Shown here: positions 35,905-45,499 of the stretch, one piece after another
How positions within the stretch are numbered: the first letter of the stretch is position 1
Layout of the letters: every line of letters begins with the position of its first letter
Assembly (NCBI GenBank): GCA_947475825.1
Contig: CANJMS010000004.1
Location: 1-53,897, forward strand
Reading direction: 5' to 3'
DNA from: Nitrosomonadales bacterium
GTDB lineage: Bacteria; Pseudomonadota; Gammaproteobacteria; Burkholderiales; Gallionellaceae
Length of the DNA stretch: 53,897 nt
Program-made: the position numbers and the translations under genes
Notes under the pieces: generated by a model
Told to the model about the DNA's origin: nothing
The model's database searches: none
What the model saw: the letters and a program-made list of their open reading frames with translations, nothing else

Positions 35905-36552
35905 ATGGCCGAGCGAGTGTGGATTTTCGATCTGGACAACACGTTGCACGATGCCAATCCCCACATCTTTCCGCATATCAATCGCAGCATGACGGCGTAT
36001 CTGCAACACCATTTGAACATGAATGAACATACCGCGAATGCGTTGCGCATTGATTATTGGCAGCGTTACGGGGCAACACTCAGCGGCATGATGCGCCATC
36101 ACGCCACTGATCCGGCGCATTTTTTATGGCACACGCATCAGTTTCCCGTGTTATCCGACATGATTTTGCATGCGCCGCGATTAAGGCATGTGTTGAGAAA
36201 ATTGCCGGGCAAAAAAATAGTTTTTTCCAATGCGCCACAAGACTACGCCCATGCAGTGCTCAAAATATTGCGTATAGATGATTGCTTTCATGATGTATTT
36301 GCCATCGAGCAAACGCGCTACCAGCCCAAGCCTCAGCGGCATGCATTTTTGCGCTTGCTGCACAAACATCGGCTTAAGCCAGCGAGCTGCGTAATGGTGG
36401 AGGATAGCGCAGATAATTTATATACCGCCAAGCTCTGCGGCATGAGCACGGTATGGATCAGCAATCTATCGCGCGTGCCTGCTTATGTGGATGTGAAAAT
36501 TGCCAGCGTGCAACAACTACCACGTGTGCTGTCGCAATTACGTTTCATATAG
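35905..36552 (+). CDS. HAD-family pyrimidine 5'-nucleotidase
   Basis: 215 residues. HAD motifs are FDLDNTLHD with D9 and D11, FSNAPQ (motif II), QPKP (motif III lysine) and VMVEDSADN (motif IV). The sequence resembles the pyrimidine nucleotidase (SDT1/YjjG-like) branch, which dephosphorylates pyrimidine nucleotides. It follows element B after four bases. In betaproteobacteria it is commonly between argB and slmA, as here. Confidence 0.85.
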   Translation: MAERVWIFDLDNTLHDANPHIFPHINRSMTAYLQHHLNMNEHTANALRIDYWQRYGATLSGMMRHHATDPAHFLWHTHQFPVLSDMILHAPRLRHVLRKLPGKKIVFSNAPQDYAHAVLKILRIDDCFHDVFAIEQTRYQPKPQRHAFLRLLHKHRLKPASCVMVEDSADNLYTAKLCGMSTVWISNLSRVPAYVDVKIASVQQLPRVLSQLRFI

Positions 36553-36575
36553 TAAAAATTTTTCAAGGGAAAACT

Positions 36576-37157
36576 ATGGCCACTAAACCCGGTGAAAGAA
36601 AGCTGCAAATCCTGCAAACTGTAGCAGAAATGCTGGAGCAACCCAAGGGTGAAAAGATCACCACGGCAGCACTGGCTGCACGGCTGGAACTTTCTGAAGC
36701 GGCGCTGTATCGCCACTTTGCCAGTAAGGCGCAAATGTTTGAAGGTTTAATTGAGTTCATCGAGCAAACCGTGTTTGGTTTAATTAATAAAATTAGTGCG
36801 GATGAAAGCAGCGGCTTGCAACAATTGGAAAATTCACTGGCCATGTTGCTGGGTTTCGCCCAGAAAAATCGCGGCATGACTCGCGTACTCATCGGCGATG
36901 CACTGGTGAATGAAGATGCGCGCCTGCAGCAGCGCATTAACCAACTTTATGATCGGCTCGAAGTCACATTGAAACAATCCGTGCGTATTGCTATCACACA
37001 GGGTGATCTGGATGAAAAAACCGATGTCAGTGCGTATGCGAATCTGTTGTTGAGTTACGTTATCGGACGCTGGCAACAGTTTGGCAAGAGTGGTTTTATC
37101 AAAGACCCGATGGCGCAGTGGCCGCAGCAATGGCCATTGCTGCGCAATAAACCATAG
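36576..37157 (+). CDS. slmA: Nucleoid occlusion factor SlmA (TetR family)
   Basis: 193 residues from MATKPGERKLQIL, with AAGGGA before the ATG; the frame is open further upstream inside the preceding gene. The N-terminal TetR helix-turn-helix (TTAALAARLELSEAALYRHFASKAQ split over two helices) and all-alpha C-terminal domain match SlmA, which binds DNA sites over the nucleoid and blocks FtsZ assembly there. It starts 24 bases after the nucleotidase. Confidence 0.88.
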   Translation: MATKPGERKLQILQTVAEMLEQPKGEKITTAALAARLELSEAALYRHFASKAQMFEGLIEFIEQTVFGLINKISADESSGLQQLENSLAMLLGFAQKNRGMTRVLIGDALVNEDARLQQRINQLYDRLEVTLKQSVRIAITQGDLDEKTDVSAYANLLLSYVIGRWQQFGKSGFIKDPMAQWPQQWPLLRNKP

Positions 37158-37184
37158 AAAACTATAAATAACGGAATACTTATC

Positions 37185-38306
37185 ATGATCTTAATTCTCT
37201 CTTCCAACGTTAATCAACAAGGCCCTGAATTCCAGCAATTGATGGCGCATTTGGCCGGACTGTCAGGTATACAAACGCGCGTACATGTGGAGCGTGGAGT
37301 TGAAAAAACACTCACCGAAATTTATCTTGTTGGCAACACCAAAGCACTCGAAATTAAAGACATGCGTAGCCTGCCCTGCGTGGAAAACGTGGTGCGTGTA
37401 TCGGAAGAATATAGAGTATTGGGACGGCATAAAGAAGACCCACGTCCATCGCACTTTGAATATAACGGTGTACGATTCGGGCAGGATACGTTGAATGTTT
37501 TTGCCGGATTGTGTGCGGTAGACAATCGTGATCACGTCGAGGCCATGCTTAAAGCACTGCGCGATAACGGCCAGGTGTGTACACGTATGGGCGCGTACAA
37601 GCCGCGCACCAGCCCCTATGCTTTTCAGGGACACGGCAAAAATTGTTTGCCTTACGTATTTGAATTGGCGGGCAAGTACGGCATCAAAGTGATTGCCATG
37701 GAGATTACTCATGAAAATCATCTCAATGAAATTCGCGAGGCGATTCATCAAACTGGCAACCCCACAGGCGTGATGTTGCAGATAGGCACACGCAATACAC
37801 AAAATTTTGAACTTCTGAAAATCGTTGGTCGTCAGCAGGAATTTCCCGTATTGCTCAAACGCGGTTTCGGCATTACGCTGGACGAGTCGTTAAATGCCGC
37901 CGAATATCTTGCCTCAGAAGGCAATCGAAATGTGGTGTTTGGCCTGCGCGGGATGAAAACAAATATGGGCGATCCACACCGCAACTTTGTTGATTTTGCA
38001 CATGTGCCTGTGGTGAAAAGATTAACCAGAATGCCAGTGTGCATCGATCCCTCACATTCGGTTGGTACGCGCAGTGCCGCCCCGGACGGGGTGTTGGACG
38101 TAGTGCATATTACCGCGCAGGGAGTTGTGGCAGGGGCGAACATGGTGCTGGTAGATTTTCATCCCGCGCCAATGAAGGCATTAGTAGATGGCCCGCAAGC
38201 TTTGTTGCTGAAGGAGTTACCCTATTTTCTGGAAGATGTTCAGCTTGCACGTGAAACATATTTAAAACGTGTGGCATTGGCACAACGCTATTCCAACTTG
38301 CAATAG
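37185..38306 (+). CDS. aroF: 3-deoxy-7-phosphoheptulonate synthase, type I-beta
   Basis: 373 residues. It condenses phosphoenolpyruvate with erythrose-4-phosphate, the first step of the shikimate pathway. An N-terminal ferredoxin-like domain (about 1-70) is followed by the barrel. Expected metal and substrate residues are in GAYKPRTSPYAFQG, LKRGFG, LRGMKT and CIDPSHSVG. The N-terminal domain usually mediates feedback by tyrosine or phenylalanine. An IS3 remnant follows directly, so transcription probably ends soon after. Confidence 0.85.
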   Translation: MILILSSNVNQQGPEFQQLMAHLAGLSGIQTRVHVERGVEKTLTEIYLVGNTKALEIKDMRSLPCVENVVRVSEEYRVLGRHKEDPRPSHFEYNGVRFGQDTLNVFAGLCAVDNRDHVEAMLKALRDNGQVCTRMGAYKPRTSPYAFQGHGKNCLPYVFELAGKYGIKVIAMEITHENHLNEIREAIHQTGNPTGVMLQIGTRNTQNFELLKIVGRQQEFPVLLKRGFGITLDESLNAAEYLASEGNRNVVFGLRGMKTNMGDPHRNFVDFAHVPVVKRLTRMPVCIDPSHSVGTRSAAPDGVLDVVHITAQGVVAGANMVLVDFHPAPMKALVDGPQALLLKELPYFLEDVQLARETYLKRVALAQRYSNLQ

Positions 38307-38311
38307 AACCG

Positions 38312-38564
38312 ACAACTCTGTACTCACATGAGCAGTTACAGATTACCCAGAGTATGAACCGCCCTAGCAAGATGACGGACAATGCCTTTATGGAATCCTT
38401 CTTTCACTCGATGAAGGCAGATGTAATACACGGCTGCACTTTCACCGAAGACAGCCAACTGCACTCGGTATTGCGCAGCTATATTCCTTATTTATAACCA
38501 CAGTAGAATGCACTCATCATTAAACTATGTTTCATCCGCGAAACAGGAAATTCAGTTCGCTTAA
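38312..38564 (+). pseudogene. IS3-family transposase C-terminal remnant
   Basis: The frame gives QLQITQSMNRPSKMTDNAFM, then ESFFHSMKADVIHG, standard for IS3 OrfB. After LRSYIPYL the original end YNHSRMHSSLNYVSSAKQEI is found one frame over. A frameshift and loss of the DDE aspartates upstream make it inactive. It abuts the diguanylate cyclase gene on its left side. Confidence 0.7.
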
Positions 38565-38597
38565 TCAGGTGTCAATTTTATTGGGGGAATATTCATC

Positions 38598-39347
38598 GTG
38601 GAACGCCTAACTATAAAACAGATAGTCGCCCGGATCGCCACCATCACTTTAATGGTGGAATTATTGTTTATGCTGACTTTGGAGCATTCTCCATTGCTGC
38701 GCAGTATAGACGGAAACTTTATGGCTATTTTTAATGCTGTCATTTTGGTAGCGATAACAACGCCTTTAATTTACTTCCTGGTCATCAAACCATTTATCAT
38801 CGCCCATGACGAAGCGCTTATCAAAATTAGCCAATTGGCATATATCGATCCGTTAACGCAGCTGGCAAATCGGCGTTTTTTGTCGCGACATCTGGAAATG
38901 ACTGTCTCTGGTGCCGTCAGGCACAAAATATATGGAGCACTGCTACTGATGGATCTGGACGGGTTTAAGTCTATAAACGACTTATACGGGCACGATGCAG
39001 GGGATGCAGTACTCATTGCAATTGCTAAACGCTTACATTCCATCACCCGATCCGAGGACGTCGTTGGCCGTCTGGGCGGCGATGAATTTGTAGTGTTAAT
39101 TGATCATCTCGATAATGACGAACGAATAGCGCACGACAAGGTGTCGCGAATAACCACAAAACTGATCAATATGGTGAACAACCCGATTGAGTTCAACGGC
39201 AAAACGTTACACGTTGGTGCCAGTATTGGAATACGCCTGCTGAGTTTTCAAAAACTGGAGACGGAGACGGCAATTGGTGAAGCCGATATCGCAATGTATC
39301 GTGCTAAACAAGCAGGGGGAGGGTGCGCTGTCTTTTTCGAAAAATGA
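38598..39347 (+). CDS. Membrane-bound diguanylate cyclase (GGDEF)
   Basis: 249 residues: two transmembrane helices (about 11-27 and 44-63), a short linker and a GGDEF domain. The active-site motif GGDEF is intact at 160-164 and the product-inhibition site RxxD at 151-154. It should make cyclic di-GMP from GTP and be feedback inhibited. There is no sensory domain beyond the membrane segments. It is placed exactly between IS3 and IS110 remnants, suggesting acquisition or rearrangement. Confidence 0.9.
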   Translation: MERLTIKQIVARIATITLMVELLFMLTLEHSPLLRSIDGNFMAIFNAVILVAITTPLIYFLVIKPFIIAHDEALIKISQLAYIDPLTQLANRRFLSRHLEMTVSGAVRHKIYGALLLMDLDGFKSINDLYGHDAGDAVLIAIAKRLHSITRSEDVVGRLGGDEFVVLIDHLDNDERIAHDKVSRITTKLINMVNNPIEFNGKTLHVGASIGIRLLSFQKLETETAIGEADIAMYRAKQAGGGCAVFFEK

Positions 39348-39374
39348 AGTGGACAGCATTTCCCTACATTAGTG

Positions 39375-39664
39375 GGACTGAATCCTGTCGTACATCAATC
39401 CGGGAGTTCGGTGTGGGCAAGCCGCATCGTTCCAAGAAAGGCAACTCGATGATAAGGGTGATAAGAAGGGTGCTGTATATACCAATGATTGCGGCAGGAC
39501 GCTATAATCCGATCGTCAAGATATTTGCCGAACGTTTGAAGAAAGCAGGTAAACCGAATATGGTGATCATGAGTGCGGTGATGCGCAAGTTGCTGCATAT
39601 TATTTACGGTATGTTGAAGTCCGGAGTGTCTTTCGGTTCTGTTTGGTCTACGAATCATGCTTGA
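39375..39664 (+). pseudogene. IS110-family transposase C-terminal remnant
   Basis: GLNPVVHQSGSSVW, then in another frame GKPHRSKKGNS, AAGRYNPIVKIFAERLKKAG and MRKLLHIIYGMLKSG: the serine-rich C-terminal domain of IS110-type transposases (DEDD). A frameshift near 39420 and absence of the N-terminal RuvC-like domain show it is dead. Confidence 0.7.
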
Positions 39665-39704
39665 CAGACTAGACGGAATCTTGCCTTGACGTTAGGTTTA
39701 TTAT

Positions 39705-39989
39705 ATGAAATATATAGCGCCTGTTTTTATCTTGCTTCTCCTTACTGGTTGCGAAAGCAATACCTCTAGCGAGGTTAAGCGTGCCAGTGGAGAAACCCCA
39801 GTTAAATATGTAATTTGCTCACAGGGAGAATCCAATTGTTTAGTGGCGGCTAGATTCAAAAACCTTGATAAGTGCCAGAGTTACAAGGATTGGGCGGATA
39901 TGCTATGTGACAAAATCTTTACTCCCAGCAAAATGACATGCGTACAAGACAATGGCCCCAAAGTTGGGAATACCTACTGCACTATGTAG
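39705..39989 (+). CDS. Small lipoprotein, unknown
   Basis: 94 residues with a signal peptide and lipobox LLTGC (cysteine about 16). The mature part has six further cysteines (ICSQGESNC, DKCQS, LCDK, TCVQ, YCTM), likely disulfide-bonded in the periplasm. I do not recognise the family. It follows the IS110 remnant and is probably transcribed on its own. Confidence 0.6.
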   Translation: MKYIAPVFILLLLTGCESNTSSEVKRASGETPVKYVICSQGESNCLVAARFKNLDKCQSYKDWADMLCDKIFTPSKMTCVQDNGPKVGNTYCTM

Positions 39990-40212
39990 TGGAAAAATCC
40001 AACCCTTCCATAAGGACTTCCCCGCTAAGATACATTTGAAAATTCGCCTATTTTCCTCCATTAAAAAAATCTCTGCGCCAGCAGAAAACGCCAGCCAATT
40101 CGTTGGTTATTGCCACACCCCCAAGTGCTATCTGCGTTACATTTTTCCTTGCTTTCGAGTTCTTGGTTTTATTACTGTCTGGAAATTAATCATTTTTTAT
40201 TGCTACCGACAA

Positions 40213-41085
40213 ATGAAATTAATACGGAGGTGGATTGGTTTACTATTTCTTACCCTGTCGTTGCCCGTTGCTGCGCTCGAAATCATCGATGACGTTGGCA
40301 CGCCAATTACATTCACCTCACCACCACAGCGCATCATCTCGCTGGCGCCCAATCTCACCGAATTGGCTTTTGCCGCTGGCATGGGTAGCCGCATGATTGC
40401 AGTGAGTGCATACAGCGACTTTCCAGCAGCAGCACAAAAGTTGCCGCAAGTGGGTGATGCATTTCGTCTCAATTGGGAGCAGTTGTTGGCACTTAAACCT
40501 GATTTAATTTTGGTTTGGGGAAGCGGGTTGTCAGCACAAGATCGTGCGGCTTTTGAAAAATTAAAATTGAAATTTATAGTATTGGAGCCACGTCGTTTAG
40601 ATGACATTCCACGCACCTTGCGAATGCTTGGAAAAATAGCTGCCACATCTGTGGCAGCAGAAATAGCTGCGCAGGATTTTGAACAGCAACGTGCGGCCTT
40701 GCACCAAAAATATCAAAACAAAAGCAGGGTGCGCGCTTATTTTCAGATCAGTGCGACACCGCTTCTCACCATCAACGGCGCACATATCATCAGTGATGTG
40801 TTGCAGTTATGTGGCGCGCGTAATGTTTTTGCGGACACCCCTATGCTGGTATCAACTATAACGGACGAGGCTTTGGTGCAGGCACAGCCGCAAATTATGT
40901 TAGGCATTGCCGCCACAAAAAATCAGGAAATTGAAGCTAGTGATGCCTGGCGTAACCTACCCGTGCGCGCTGCGCGTCTGGGGAAAACAGGATTTGTGCA
41001 TCCAGATATAATCAGTCGCGCCACGTCGAGAATTTTATTCGGTGCCTCGCAGATATGTGCGCATATTGATTTTGCGCGACAATAA
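40213..41085 (+). CDS. BtuF-like periplasmic cobalamin/iron-complex binding protein
   Basis: 290 residues from MKLIRRWIGLLFLTLSLPVA with a cleavable signal peptide; the frame is open further upstream without support. The PF01497 fold is clear: PPQRIISLAPNLTELAFAAG, the long central helix and the C-terminal lobe. Vitamin B12 (BtuF) is the closest by wording (SLAPNLTE), but siderophores cannot be excluded. No BtuB, BtuC or BtuD gene is in the window, and no cobalamin riboswitch box was seen upstream. Confidence 0.75.
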   Translation: MKLIRRWIGLLFLTLSLPVAALEIIDDVGTPITFTSPPQRIISLAPNLTELAFAAGMGSRMIAVSAYSDFPAAAQKLPQVGDAFRLNWEQLLALKPDLILVWGSGLSAQDRAAFEKLKLKFIVLEPRRLDDIPRTLRMLGKIAATSVAAEIAAQDFEQQRAALHQKYQNKSRVRAYFQISATPLLTINGAHIISDVLQLCGARNVFADTPMLVSTITDEALVQAQPQIMLGIAATKNQEIEASDAWRNLPVRAARLGKTGFVHPDIISRATSRILFGASQICAHIDFARQ

Positions 41086-41154
41086 AAATTATTCTGTACC
41101 GACACCACCAGCTCTGTTCAAGCCCCCTCTGGTGCCAGCAGTTTTAGGTAGACA

Positions 41155-43131
41155 TTACGCCCCCTCGCGCAATCTTTTCTCTGCTGCCTGTAGCGACATC
41201 GGTGGTCCCAATAGTACCAGCACATCACCGGCCCGCAATATCATATCGCCCGCCGGATGAGTCCCGCGAACGTTGTGACGACGCACTGAATTCACTTCTA
41301 CCATGAATTGCGCCAGATCAATTTCATCCAGTGATTTACTCACACCAAAATCTTCCTCGCTCAGCAATACGCTATGGAAACGCGCCTGCAAACTGTCTGC
41401 ATCCCCCCCCACTTTATCATCCTGTATCGTGCGAAAAAATCCGCTGAACACGCTGTAGCGACGCGCGCGATTTTCCTGAATGCGGCGGATTACCCGATTA
41501 AGCGGGATGCCCGACATGAGCATGACTTGCGAGGCCAGCATGACTCCGCCCTCCAGCACTTCCGCCACCACTTCCGCTGCCCCTGCCTGTTTTAATTGTT
41601 CGACATGCGAGTCATCGGAGGTTCGCACTACTACAGGTAAATCCGGGCGCAGCTCTTTGACATGATGCAAAATCTTGAGTGCGGAATGCATATCATTATA
41701 GGAAATCACAAGTGTTTTAGCGCGCATCAACCCTGCTGCCAGTAAAATTTCACGCTTGGCGGCATCGCCATACACTACGCTCTCACCTGCTGCCACAGCC
41801 TCCTGCACACGGCGAGAATCCAGATCCAGCGCGATAAATTTTATGTTCTCCTGTTCCATAAAACGCGCCAATGCATGGCCGCTGTGGCCATAACCGCAGA
41901 TGATGACATGTGTATTGGATGACATGCTCTTCACTGCAATTTGATGAATTTGCATGGCGCGATTCATCCACTCGGTGGGCGAAATATGCCGCACGATGGT
42001 TTCCGCATGTTGCAGCAACAAGGGTGCAAGCATCATAGACAACAGCATAGCTGCCAGTACGATTTGCGCCACCTCATGCGACAGCAAATTCACACTGCCC
42101 GCCAGTGTTAACAATACCAGACCAAACTCGCCCGCTTGCGATAACCACAAACCACTACGCACAGCCACACCCCAGTTATCGGTAAACCCACGCACCAGCA
42201 CTGCCATTACTACTGTTTTCAGTAACAAAATGCCTAGCAGCAACAGCATGACCCAGCCTATATTGGCTAGCATGTATTCCACATCCAGCATCATGCCGAC
42301 GGTGACAAAAAACAATCCCATCAACACATCGCGAAATGGCTTGATGTCTTCTTCCACTTGATATCGATATTCGGTTTCGGCGATTAAAATACCCGCCACA
42401 AATGCGCCCAAGGCCAGCGATAAGCCCGCCATTTCAGTGAGGTAAGCCAGACCCAAGGTAATGAATAACACATTCAACATGAACAATTCAGATGAGCGTT
42501 GACGCGCCACCAGATGAAACCACGGGCGCATAGTGCGTTGACCAAAAACCAGCAGCACTGCCAACAAAACCACTGCCTTGAACAGCGCGACCGTCAAGGT
42601 GAGCAGCAAATCATTAGTGGCACTAGCCAAAGCTGGAATAATAATCAGCAGCGGCACGACGGCCAGATCTTGAAAAAGCAACACGCCCATAATTTGCTGA
42701 CCATGTGGTGCATTCATTTCGGCGCGCTCAACCAGCATTTTGCTGACAATAGCGGTGGAAGACATTGCCAACACGCCACCCAGAGCCAGACTTGCGCGCC
42801 AATCCAACCCACTCAGCCAGGCCACGAGCATGACCAATAGCAAAGTAAATATAACCTGCGCGCTGCCCAGGCCAAACACGGTACGTTTCATGGAATGCAG
42901 TCGCGCCAGACTAAATTCCAAACCGATGCTAAACATTAAAAACACCACGCCAAATTCGGCCAGATGGCGCGTGCCTGCCGCATCTGGAATCCACGCCAAG
43001 GCGTGCGGCCCAATCAGAATACCCACCGTCAGGTAGCCCAGCACGACTGGCAAATGCAACAAGCGGCACACCACTACGACCCCGACCGCGACCGCCAACA
43101 AAATTAAAACCAGTTGTAAAGTATTGGACAT
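41155..43131 (-). CDS. Kef-type monovalent cation:proton antiporter
   Basis: 658 residues. The N-terminal CPA2 antiporter domain (about 5-375, some 12 helices, QDLAVVP at 154-160) is followed by a TrkA-N Rossmann domain (about 406-525, GYGHSG at 413-418) and a TrkA-C domain (about 570-650). It is similar to KefB/KefC/YbaL, which export potassium in exchange for protons under nucleotide or glutathione control. No KefF/G partner is nearby. It is divergent from kdsD. Confidence 0.85.
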   Translation of the reverse strand: MSNTLQLVLILLAVAVGVVVVCRLLHLPVVLGYLTVGILIGPHALAWIPDAAGTRHLAEFGVVFLMFSIGLEFSLARLHSMKRTVFGLGSAQVIFTLLLVMLVAWLSGLDWRASLALGGVLAMSSTAIVSKMLVERAEMNAPHGQQIMGVLLFQDLAVVPLLIIIPALASATNDLLLTLTVALFKAVVLLAVLLVFGQRTMRPWFHLVARQRSSELFMLNVLFITLGLAYLTEMAGLSLALGAFVAGILIAETEYRYQVEEDIKPFRDVLMGLFFVTVGMMLDVEYMLANIGWVMLLLLGILLLKTVVMAVLVRGFTDNWGVAVRSGLWLSQAGEFGLVLLTLAGSVNLLSHEVAQIVLAAMLLSMMLAPLLLQHAETIVRHISPTEWMNRAMQIHQIAVKSMSSNTHVIICGYGHSGHALARFMEQENIKFIALDLDSRRVQEAVAAGESVVYGDAAKREILLAAGLMRAKTLVISYNDMHSALKILHHVKELRPDLPVVVRTSDDSHVEQLKQAGAAEVVAEVLEGGVMLASQVMLMSGIPLNRVIRRIQENRARRYSVFSGFFRTIQDDKVGGDADSLQARFHSVLLSEEDFGVSKSLDEIDLAQFMVEVNSVRRHNVRGTHPAGDMILRAGDVLVLLGPPMSLQAAEKRLREGA

Positions 43132-43293
43132 AACGAAACTGCAAAAATTAATTAAATATTAAGCATCGAATAATGCCTTAAGTTTTAAACGATGGCTGAA
43201 AAATTTTACCCAGACTGTAGCGGTTGAGACAGTTGACAGATGGGAATGACTGTACCCCCCAGTATGGATTTCAATAATATGTCAGCACACTGC

Positions 43294-43299
43294 TATAAT
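43294..43299 (+). promoter_or_regulatory. Consensus -10 element just before kdsD
   Basis: A perfect TATAAT ends 7 bases before the kdsD ATG (43307). If used, transcription would start at or within a base or two of the start codon, giving a leaderless message. No good -35 sits 17 bases upstream. A short CAGG lies between, so a ribosome site would be minimal. Confidence 0.35.
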
Positions 43300-43306
43300 T
43301 CAGGTC

Positions 43307-44293
43307 ATGAACAAACCACTGACTGCCACTTCCCGAGCATTGGATCTAGCTCGCGAAGTGCTCAACATCGAAGCTGCCGCCGTGCTCACGCTGATACAGC
43401 GCATTGATGATACTTTTCTCCACGCACTGAATATTATTCTGTCCTGCAAAGGACGTGTCATTGTGAGTGGCATGGGTAAATCCGGTCATATCGCACGCAA
43501 GATTGCAGCGACCATGGCCAGTACTGGCACTCCTGCCTATTTCGTTCATCCAGCGGAGGCCAGCCACGGAGACCTCGGTATGATTACCGCCGAAGATGTG
43601 TTTATTGCGCTGTCTTATTCTGGCGAAAGCCATGAGCTCCTCACCATTGTGCCGGTGATAAAAAGACAGGGCGCGCAACTCATCAGCATGACTGGCAACC
43701 CGCAATCCAGCCTGGCCACCGCAGCCGACACGCACCTGAATATTGCAGTGGACAAAGAAGCCTGCCCGATGGGTTTAGCTCCCACCACCAGCACCACTGC
43801 CACGCTGGCGATGGGCGATGCGCTGGCAATGGCATTGCTGGATGCTAAAGGGTTTGGCGTGGAAGATTTCGCCCGCTCACATCCCGGCGGTAGCTTGGGT
43901 CGCCGCTTACTGACGCATGTGCGCGATATCATGCATACTGGGAAAAAAATTCCGGCAGTTGGCAAATATGCCACGCTGGCTGAAGCTATGTTGGAAATGT
44001 CGCGCAAGGGGCTGGGCATGACCGCCATTGTAGATGAGACACAAAATGTTTTGGGCATTTACACCGATGGGGATCTACGCCGCACGCTAGAAAAGAAAGT
44101 TGATTTTTCCTCTACGCCTGTCAGCACAGTGATGTCGCCCAAGCCCAGAAGCATTGCGCCGGATTCATTGGCGGCGGAGGCAGTACAGATCATGGAGCAA
44201 TATAATATTAATCAAATGCTGGTTGTAGATGCTCATAACAAGCTGGTCGGGGCATTGAACATGCACGACCTGTTACGCGCCAAAGTTATATAA
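43307..44293 (+). CDS. kdsD: Arabinose-5-phosphate isomerase
   Basis: 328 residues. It converts ribulose-5-phosphate to arabinose-5-phosphate for KDO, the lipopolysaccharide inner-core sugar. A SIS domain (about 40-175; SGMGKSGHIARKIAATMAST, SYSGESHE) is followed by two CBS domains (about 210-328). It heads the set of KDO and LPS transport genes. Confidence 0.94.
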   Translation: MNKPLTATSRALDLAREVLNIEAAAVLTLIQRIDDTFLHALNIILSCKGRVIVSGMGKSGHIARKIAATMASTGTPAYFVHPAEASHGDLGMITAEDVFIALSYSGESHELLTIVPVIKRQGAQLISMTGNPQSSLATAADTHLNIAVDKEACPMGLAPTTSTTATLAMGDALAMALLDAKGFGVEDFARSHPGGSLGRRLLTHVRDIMHTGKKIPAVGKYATLAEAMLEMSRKGLGMTAIVDETQNVLGIYTDGDLRRTLEKKVDFSSTPVSTVMSPKPRSIAPDSLAAEAVQIMEQYNINQMLVVDAHNKLVGALNMHDLLRAKVI

Positions 44294-44304
44294 GGGCTGT
44301 CTGA

Positions 44305-44904
44305 ATGTCTCCCCACTCCGCTCCATTTTCTACATCCTCACTGCCGGCAATCGCTAAAACTACGCGCTTGGTGATCTTTGACGTAGATGGCGTAATGACC
44401 GATGGAGGATTATATTTATCCGACTCCGGCGAGGAATTCAAACGCTTTAACACGCTGGATGGTCACGGCCTGAAAATGCTGCACGCCTCGGGCGTGGAGT
44501 TGGCTATTATCACGGGGCGCACTTCACGCTGCGTTGAATTGCGCGCAAAAAATCTCGGCATCACACATTTGCATCAAGGCGTGCATGACAAACTGGGGGC
44601 TGCGCGCGCACTACTGGAAAAACTAAAGCTGCCCGCGAGTGCAGCAGCTTTTATGGGCGATGATGTGGTCGATCTGCCCGCCATGCTGCATGTGGGGCTG
44701 GCCATCAGCGTCCCCCATGCCCCGCTGACAGTGCGTGAACACTCGCACTATGTCACGCAACGGCAGGCTGGGCACGGTGCGGTGCGAGAATTGTGTGAAC
44801 TGCTGATGCACACCCAGGGCACGTTGCAAGCGCAGCTGTCTCCCTACTTGGGTGCTTCTTTAGTCAGTCACGCCCCTGCTGCCAATAATCTGGTTGCACC
44901 CTAA
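44305..44904 (+). CDS. kdsC: KDO-8-phosphate phosphatase
   Basis: 199 residues of the HAD C0 class without a cap. The catalytic aspartates are D26 and D28 in FDVDGVMTDG; ITGR and GDDVVDLP supply the other HAD motifs. It removes phosphate from KDO-8-phosphate. It is longer than the usual ~180 residues at both ends; the C-terminal tail after HTQGTL is of low complexity. It starts 11 bases after kdsD. Confidence 0.93.
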   Translation: MSPHSAPFSTSSLPAIAKTTRLVIFDVDGVMTDGGLYLSDSGEEFKRFNTLDGHGLKMLHASGVELAIITGRTSRCVELRAKNLGITHLHQGVHDKLGAARALLEKLKLPASAAAFMGDDVVDLPAMLHVGLAISVPHAPLTVREHSHYVTQRQAGHGAVRELCELLMHTQGTLQAQLSPYLGASLVSHAPAANNLVAP

Positions 44905-44911
44905 GTACGCC

Positions 44912-45499
44912 ATGGCACGCTTTCGCATCAACCGACTACGCACGTGGCTGATTTTGCTGCCAGCAATGCTTTTGCTGGCGGTGATTTATTGGGTCAGCGT
45001 AACCGTCGAACCGCCAACGCAAAAAGTAGATGGTAAACAGCGGCATGACCCGGATTTTTTCGTCGAGAATTTTTCTGCTACCACTTTAACCGAACAAGGC
45101 ATACCACGTTTCACCATGTCCGCCGCAAAAATGCTGCACTACCCGGATGATGACAGCACACACCTTGAAACCATCCAACTGGCCAGCGTGCAACCTGACC
45201 GCCCAACGCTACGCATCTTTGCCCTGAACGGAACCCTGTCGGACAAGGGTGAAGAGGTTTTTTTGCGCGACCAAGTGCAAATTATTCGAGAAGACTCTGG
45301 CAAACAAAGTGATATGAAATTCACGACTACTTTCCTGCATGTGATTCCCGATTTGAATATTGCGAAAACCGATCAAGCTGTCACCTTGATAGATGGCAAT
45401 AACACTGTGCATGCAGTTGGCATGGTGCTAGACCATAGTGCGCGCACGATCAATCTGCTGAATTTAGTGAGAAGCGAATATGCGCCCGTTAAAAAATAA
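44912..45499 (+). CDS. lptC: LPS export protein LptC
   Basis: 195 residues from MARFRINRLRTWLI (a TTG six codons earlier overlaps kdsC). One N-terminal transmembrane helix (about 10-31) and a periplasmic beta-jellyroll: VENFSATTLTEQGIPRFTMS and the following YPDDDS pattern are typical. LptC takes LPS from the LptB2FG transporter and passes it to LptA. It follows kdsC after 7 bases. Confidence 0.88.
   Translation: MARFRINRLRTWLILLPAMLLLAVIYWVSVTVEPPTQKVDGKQRHDPDFFVENFSATTLTEQGIPRFTMSAAKMLHYPDDDSTHLETIQLASVQPDRPTLRIFALNGTLSDKGEEVFLRDQVQIIREDSGKQSDMKFTTTFLHVIPDLNIAKTDQAVTLIDGNNTVHAVGMVLDHSARTINLLNLVRSEYAPVKK

Noticed and set aside
39990-40212. Cobalamin riboswitch upstream of the BtuF-like gene
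   Set aside because: I looked for the conserved B12-box wording and found only a partial GCCAC without the surrounding pattern.
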